Shown here: positions 7,824 through 12,500 of the stretch, in pieces
How the letters are laid out: every line of letters starts with the position of its first letter
How positions within the stretch are numbered: the first letter of the stretch is position 1
NCBI RefSeq assembly: GCF_964340395.1
Contig: NC_135557.1
Span: forward strand, 5,071,216 to 5,083,715
Direction of reading: 5' to 3'
DNA: 12,500 bases
From: Glandiceps talaboti
Lineage: Eukaryota; Hemichordata; Enteropneusta; Spengelidae
The notes under the pieces: generated by a model
The model's database searches: none
What the model was told of the DNA's origin: nothing
Seen by the model: only the letters and a program-made list of their open reading frames with translations
Program-made: the position numbers and the translations under genes

Positions 7824-7879
7824 GCGACCTGCGACTTGAGAAGTGCGACCTGTGACTTGCAACTTGCCACCGGCGACTT
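7824..7879. repeat. Heptamer tandem array, consensus GCGACTT
   Basis: Eight successive 7-mers without gaps read GCGACCT, GCGACTT, GAGAAGT, GCGACCT, GTGACTT, GCAACTT, GCCACCG, GCGACTT. On the minus strand this produces a Ser-Gln-Val-Ala-like protein repeat inside a 134-codon open frame (7520-7924), which is best seen as repeat-derived. The array begins 33 bp after the right inverted repeat of the preceding element. Confidence 0.75.
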
Positions 7880-8171
7880 GTCAAGCCTCAATGGCTTCCA
7901 AAACTTATTCCTTTTATTTGACATTCTGCTCTCCCAATTCAGTCACTATAATTTACACTTGTTTGGCTTCGCTAGGGGTCTAGGAGTTTCCGACATGATA
8001 CATGTATTCAATTCCAATGGAAACCCGCATCTCGTTATACATCCCTGCATAAGTGTAATAGCATCCTGCCAATGTAAAATTAATGAATTTATAGTTATGT
8101 TTTCAGTAGATATATTCAATCAAAAATAGATTATTTTTCATTTGTCCGACCGGCCAGCCAACTCAACTGAT
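7880..8171. other. Unassigned spacer
   Basis: AT-rich sequence with no credible frame, splice pattern or RNA gene. The open frame 7800-8129 on the + strand starts inside the heptamer array and has no family resemblance. Confidence 0.5.
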
Positions 8172-8173
8172 TA

Positions 8174-8346
8174 GTGACACTGAGTGTTTAGTAACCCTAC
8201 AGTTCAAATTGTAAGATCCTTAATGAATGAAGTATCCATGGTAACATTCCTTTACAGTTTCAATGAGGGGTTCTATATTTGTACCTAAAATCAATAAGTA
8301 CACTATGATCTAGCAAAGCTGTCGGTTCCTCACAGTGCAGTGTCAC
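8174..8346. mobile_element. MITE-like element, 173 bp, TA-flanked
   Basis: TTAGTGACACTG at 8171-8182 is the exact complement of CAGTGTCACTAA at 8338-8349. Similarity continues inward with small gaps to about 27 bases (AGTAACC against the complement AGGAACC). TA dinucleotides flank both ends directly (8172-8173 and 8347-8348), as expected for a Tc1/mariner-type or related TA target duplication. No coding sequence lies inside, so it would depend on a transposase encoded elsewhere. Confidence 0.5.
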
Positions 8347-8349
8347 TAA

Positions 8350-9404
8350 ATATGCACTGAATGTCATGTTCAGGGCTAGTGGATCAACATGTACCATGCG
8401 GCCATGGTAGCATTTGTAGTTCTATTTGATGAATTATTTCCTATTTTTTATTATTTTTTATATATCTCTGAACATCTCATAAAAATGAACATTTTCACAA
8501 ATAATATTTTAAGGGATGATCATAACAAACGAGAAATAGCCTGCCGAACTCGTCTAGCCTGAGTCAGTGTGGTCAGTCACGTCCCCAAGTACGGGCATGG
8601 TACGGATCATTTCATTCATGGTGTATCACGTGTATGCAAACATTGTGAAGAAGTGTGTTTTTCTGCCTCCATGATTGAAGCATGGAGATATAAGGGGAAA
8701 CGTCATTCAGTACGTTATCGTAGTCGATTAGAATGGAATACTTGATTCAAATTTCGAGCTACGCCTTACTTATGTAAGGGATTTTATCCCGAGCTAACTA
8801 ATAAATATTGACAATCATGCACGAATTTCCCGCCGTATTTGCAAGCACGATCGTGTCTGTGTGTCGATTTATTTCAGCGACATGGATATAGTTTTTTTTT
8901 ATAATGGTCACACAACACAAATAAACACTAGCAATTTCCTTATGTTAAATCAATGTTTCAACAATGTAAGGTGCGAGATCAATATATAGTTCACAGTAGG
9001 ATGAAAAACTTTTAAAATAATTATGTTACCTTGGGGTGGGGTTTTTGAGTTGTTTACTATTCATCCTACAAAAATGAATTTACTTTTAATGGGTCTGTTG
9101 TTACCCCAAAATGCAATTATTTCTTTAGAAATGACCTCAAATTGTCAAGTGCATGCTATTGTTAAGCCTAGACCAAAATCAAATCATATGAATAACCGCT
9201 GGATCGCAAAATTAAGCTTAAGCACTTCTTGAAATGAGTGGAATTGGGTTAGCCTAGCCCAGGCTGATCAGAAGTTACCACAGCTTTACAAAATTCATCA
9301 GAAAATAAGAATATCATGTAATTTAGCTAACTGGCACCTTCGGAAGTTACACACGGCGAGAGCAGGCCAGGGTAGTTGAACTTGAAACTAGTTAATGCCA
9401 GTCT
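8350..9404. other. Intergenic region, no gene recognised
   Basis: The region is AT-rich with no supported coding frame. Small hairpins are present: TACCATG (8392-8398) with CATGGTA (8403-8409), and CTCCATG with CATGGAG near 8668-8687. A 69-codon open frame at 9023-9232 has no recognisable domain or splice context and is treated as chance. Confidence 0.5.
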
Positions 9405-9748
9405 AGATGGCAGCTAGTCTAGATTACAAACCATCGGGTTGGAATCTGCAGATTGCCTGTTCGAGCCCCAACGAGACCATTTACAGCGAATGGCTATAGT
9501 GCTTGCGCAAGATATGAACAAGGTTATGCCCTATATCAACCCAACTTACAATTGGGGACCTGGTAGGATAGATATTACAATGTGAATGTTTTAATCCTAT
9601 GGTTATGCGCTTATTGAGACTGCAATGGAGTGTATGCTTCCCAGGCTGTTGGGTACGTAAGGGCCTTTGTGCCACTATAGATCCATGCCAGGGGTAATAT
9701 TTGTAAATAGCTTTGAGCACTGAGTGGCAAAGCGCTACATAAAAAAAA
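9405..9748 (+). mobile_element. tRNA-derived SINE
   Basis: The head contains a degenerate A-box-like TGGCAGCTAGTCTAGA (9408-9423) and a good RNA polymerase III B box, GTTCGAGCCCC (9459-9469), followed by CAACGAGACCA; spacing is right for a tRNA-derived promoter. About 270 bp of body follow. The tail has a stem GCTTTG (9710-9715) with CAAAGC (9728-9733), then GCGCTACAT and eight A residues (9741-9748). Such tails are typical of SINEs mobilised by a partner LINE. The anticodon-stem pairing is degraded, so this is not a functional tRNA gene. The exact SINE family is not assigned and the 5' boundary is approximate. Confidence 0.7.
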
Positions 9749-9837
9749 CAGCATTGGAATTTTATTATTGCACATATCCATGGTTTGCCAAACTTAATAT
9801 TAATCATACACTTGATTTAACCTATAACATCTTCACC

Positions 9838-10114
9838 TGACCTGGGTTGACCACAAATCCTACCACATTGGTCATACCATACATGTACATGACCAAAACA
9901 TAAATAAATTGAAATAATAATCTGACCTTAGATGACCTTATCCAAACTATTCCTAACATCTTGACATGACCCAAATGACATCTCATTCGATCTTGGTATT
10001 GTACGGTGGAGTTATGTTTCGCAAATACTAAGAGTTCGGAATCACTTAGGCCTACAGTACAGGTTTAATATTTTCCAATATGCAGGTCAAGTTATGTCAG
10101 GTCAGGTTAGGTCA
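9838..10114. promoter_or_regulatory. Cluster of three DR4-spaced nuclear-receptor half-site pairs
   Basis: Three direct repeats with exactly 4-bp spacers are present: TGACCT-GGGT-TGACCA (9838-9853), TGACCT-TAGA-TGACCT (9923-9938), and on the opposite strand AGGTCA-GGTT-AGGTCA (10099-10114). A further AGGTCA lies at 10084-10089. AGGTCA DR4 is the known binding layout for RXR heterodimers such as TR and LXR. Whether a receptor binds here, and which gene would respond, is unknown; the sites may also be relics of a degenerate GGTTAGGTCA repeat. Confidence 0.35.
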
Positions 10115-10813
10115 GGTTTCAACAGATTGTTATTTTTGGATTCACATTCGGATCCAACGATCCAACATTTGCCTCCATTCATAATATTTATTGGTTTTTA
10201 TTGCAAATCTCACTTTCTTTTTCAGTTTCCACTATTATACTTTCTTGCGAAATATTTACTTTTTTCTATATATACTGTATTTTAAAGGAATGACACAAAC
10301 TCATCTTTGAATGCCATAATGACAAATACTGCTATCTCAAACGAAGTTGGCACGCGTTCTTATTTATTTTTAATGCATTCCGGATATGTCTAAGGTGCAT
10401 TATGTGCATTAGCTTGGCTCCACGATCATGTTGAAATTAATATTCTTTGCACGTCAAAAGCATGCATCAACAAAAAAAACCGCAAACGGGAGAAATGTAG
10501 ACATATGATTATACCCACAGCCTCTAGTTGGAGAATAAGCTCTTGAAATTGAGAAAAGATAATCAGGAACGGTTATTAATATGTGTTAAAAACGGTTCAT
10601 TATGTTCAGCTGTTTTCATAACAATCTGTCAATCATCATTCACCATTCACTCATGCCCGTGAGGGCTTGAATGTTAACAAAAAATACAGGTCTGCTCCAA
10701 ACAAAAGCAAGACAATAGGTTTCTACGTTAAACAGACAGGTCACCTGCCGACTGCCCAAGACGTTTTGTTCTTGAATGAGCAATTTGTTACTTCATTTAG
10801 CCAAGCCATTTTT
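10115..10813. other. Intergenic / repeat flank, no gene recognised
   Basis: The first part (to about 10650) is AT-rich with no supported gene. From about 10650 a GCCC-GTGA-GGGC hairpin and moderate-GC sequence lead into the hairpin and GTCC tract, and may be the flank of the element that follows. Confidence 0.45.
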
Positions 10814-10858
10814 AGTCCCCGTGGACGAAGTCCGGAACGGGGACTTATGGATTGGGTT

Positions 10859-10906
10859 CCGTCTGTCCGTGCGTCCGTCCGTGCGTCCGTCCATCCGTCC
10901 GTCCGC
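10859..10906. repeat. (GTCC)n imperfect microsatellite
   Basis: Successive GTCC/GTCT/GTGC/ATCC tetramers lie between the hairpin and the 150-bp array. The complement is (GGAC)n, the same as (ACGG)n. The Arg-Thr-Asp-Gly and Pro-Ser-Val-Arg repeats in open frames here come from this tract. Confidence 0.9.
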
Positions 10907-11848
10907 AACTGTTTCTTGGAGATGCCTGGACCGATTTTTTTCAAACTTGGTACAGGGGCAACATACTATGGCATACATATGCACGTCAATTTGTTTTATG
11001 ATACGATCCAATATGGCCGCCTAGCAATCATTTTGTTTGCGAATTTTCATGTCCAAAGCCATAACTCAGACATGTTTGAACAGATCTCATTGAAAGTTGG
11101 AATTAGGACAGTGTTCTATGACATACATGTGCATATCCATTTTCATTGTGATACGATCCAATATGGCTGCCTGGTAGCCATTTTGTTTGTGAATTTTCAT
11201 GTCCAAAGCCATAACTCAGACATGCTTGAACAGATCTCATTCAAAGTTGGTAATAGGACAGTGTTCTATGACATACATGTGTAGATCCATTTTCCTCGTG
11301 ATACGATCCAATATGGCTGCCTGCCAGCCATTTTGTTTGTGAATTTTCCATGTCCAAAGCCATAACTCAGACATGCTTGAACAGATCTCGTTCAAAGTTG
11401 GCATTTGGACAGTGTTCTATGACATACAAGTGTATATCCATTTTCCTCGTGATACGATCCAATATGGTTGCCTGCCAGCCATTTTGTTTGTGAATTTTCC
11501 ATGTCCAAAGCCATAACTCAGACATGCTTAAACAGATCTCATTCAAAGTTGGTATTAGGACAGTGTTCTATAACATACATGTGCATATCCATTTTCCTCG
11601 TGATACGATCCAATATGGCTGCCTGGCAGCCATTTTGTTTGCGAATTTTCATGTCCAAAGCCATAACTCAGACATGCTTGAACAGATCTCATTTAAAGTT
11701 GGTATTAGGACAGTGTTCTATGACATACATGTGCATATCCATTTTCGTCGTGATACGATCCAATATGGCTGCCTGGCAGCCATTTTGTTTGTGAATTTTC
11801 CATGTCCAAAGCCATAACTCAGACTCCATTTTCATCGTGATATGATCC
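10907..11848. repeat. 150-bp tandem repeat array, about six units
   Basis: The marker ATAACTCAG starts at 11061, 11211, 11362, 11513 and 11663, with a last, incomplete copy at 11814, giving spacings of 150, 151, 151, 150 and 151. The one-base differences come from ATTTTC versus ATTTTCC before ATGTCC. A more diverged unit occupies about 10907-11057. The last unit carries an internal deletion: ATAACTCAGAC runs straight into TCCATTTTCATCGTG at 11825. Most units hold a small hairpin (ATGGCTGC-CTG-GCAGCCAT at 11615-11633). Confidence 0.93.
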
Positions 11849-12500
11849 CCCATACCCAACCAATCCTTTATTGTTGGAGGCATATTCCATGTCCAACAAG
11901 CACACACAACATATCTAAGTCTGTTTGTTTTAGGTTCACAAATGTTGTTGCGTGATCAGAGTAGTGATAATTCCTTAAAACCCAATTATAGCGGGGAGTA
12001 TGTCATTCTCAATGACTTGTCATATATGCTTGTCTTAAAGATATTGCAATGGTATATTTTAAATGTGCGAATCGTCCAATGTCATAAATAAGTACTGAAA
12101 CTGTACGAAATGCAACGATTTGCCGATGAGCATCAGCCATGTCTTTTGTTTTTCACGTGAACCATTTTAAAAGTGCCTGTAGATGTCCTGTACCATGTGC
12201 GTACTGACAAAGCAATGGCAATACATTTTGTGCTTTAGAATGCACCCATGGCCAGGATGTACAAGAACGAATATGAAATCGATGGGAAAAATGTTATTCC
12301 AAGAACTGCAGACAATTATAGCGTGGTGATTTGAAAAAAAACGTAACTGATGGCGAATTGGTGAGAAAGATAACCCGATGACAACTAATCGTAAATCTAC
12401 ATCAAACAACAAAAATGATGGATTTCATGTTTTCTGATCAGAATGTGAATCCAAAAAATAACATTTTGTCAATATCTGACCTGGGTTTGTGTACCAACCA
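11849..12500. other. No feature recognised
   Basis: Past the array the sequence shows no supported coding frame, tRNA or repeat. TGACCTGGGTT near 12478-12488 repeats the string at 9838-9848 but lacks a second half-site at 4-bp spacing. A minus-strand open frame at 12167-12412 has no domain resemblance. Confidence 0.5.

Larger units (their letters stand above)
10814..11848 (-). mobile_element. Pearl/Helentron-like non-autonomous element (hairpin, (GTCC)n, 150-bp core repeats)
   Basis: Reading the + strand: a bulged hairpin with stems AGTCCCCG (10814-10821)/CGGGGACT (10838-10845) and GGAC/GTCC around a GAA triloop; then a (GTCC)n tract (10859-10906); then a tandem array of about 150-bp units. 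Read on the minus strand this is core repeats, then (ACGG)n, then a terminal hairpin, which is the layout I recall for bivalve 'pearl' elements and Helentron-associated elements. Long frames through the array exist because 150 bp is 50 codons; they are not genes. The outer ends and any target dinucleotide are not resolved, so the classification is an inference. Confidence 0.5.

Noticed and set aside
7520-7924. 134-codon minus-strand frame
   Set aside because: It spans the heptamer array, the inverted-repeat end and G/C-run modules; it is repeat-derived, with no known domain or splice support.
9408-9481. A functional tRNA gene
   Set aside because: The B box is good but the arms do not pair as a cloverleaf and the sequence continues into a SINE body and tail.
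10084-10118. Telomere-like GGTTAGG repeat
   Set aside because: Only one GGTTAGG is present, interspersed with GGTCAGG; not a telomeric array. DR4 half-sites describe it better.
10667-11284. 205-codon + strand frame, and related frames at 11468-11817
   Set aside because: They run through the (GTCC)n tract and the 150-bp tandem array. The frame stays open because the unit equals 50 codons; there is no codon-level conservation and different units are open in different frames.
10907-11848. CRISPR-like array
   Set aside because: The units are contiguous tandem copies of about 150 bp without short repeats and unique spacers, and the DNA is eukaryotic.

Overview
The window looks like metazoan nuclear DNA, most likely from a bivalve mollusc. 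It has spliceosomal introns with GT-AG ends, tetranucleotide microsatellites, a tRNA-derived SINE, TA-flanked MITE-like elements, and a 150-bp tandem array next to a (GTCC)n tract and a hairpin. That last layout resembles the bivalve 'pearl' / Helentron-associated elements, and it is the main reason for favouring a bivalve. Nothing suggests a prokaryote: there are no operons, ribosome binding sites or dense ORFs. The species cannot be read from the sequence.

One convincing gene is present, on the + strand, at about 1168-5075. I rebuilt it from splice signals and reading frame. The coding exons are 1192-1259, 1608-2851, 3016-3096, 3560-3937 and 4256-4728, and codon phase is consistent at every junction. 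The predicted protein has 747 residues. In order it carries a glycosyltransferase GT-B/GT4-like fold (about residues 28-400), a basic nuclear-localisation-like linker (453-460), a domain resembling the N-terminal domain of the death-receptor adaptor TRADD (about 515-588), and a long leucine-zipper coiled coil (about 613-746). The residues that act in GT4 enzymes, both glutamates of the E-x7-E motif included, appear to be replaced. My reading is a catalytically dead GT-B module used as a sensor or scaffold, joined to a TRADD-type signalling adaptor and an oligomerisation stalk, as an innate-immunity or cell-death protein. This is the best candidate in the window for a poorly described system.

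Layout: 1-93 TATG microsatellite; 94-1167 upstream region with a possible TATA box; 1168-5075 the gene, with a TATG microsatellite filling most of intron 4 and an ambiguous last donor/stop; 5076-6431 non-coding with several inverted repeats; 6432-7790 a segment bounded by near-identical 27-bp inverted repeats; 7824-7879 a heptamer array; 8174-8346 a small MITE-like element; about 9405-9748 a tRNA-derived SINE; 9838-10114 a cluster of three DR4-spaced AGGTCA-type half-site pairs; about 10814-11848 the pearl-like element; 11849-12500 nothing recognisable. No second protein-coding gene could be supported.

The protein model is a prediction from splice consensus and frame, without transcript support. 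Family assignments are from motif recognition only, without database searches.
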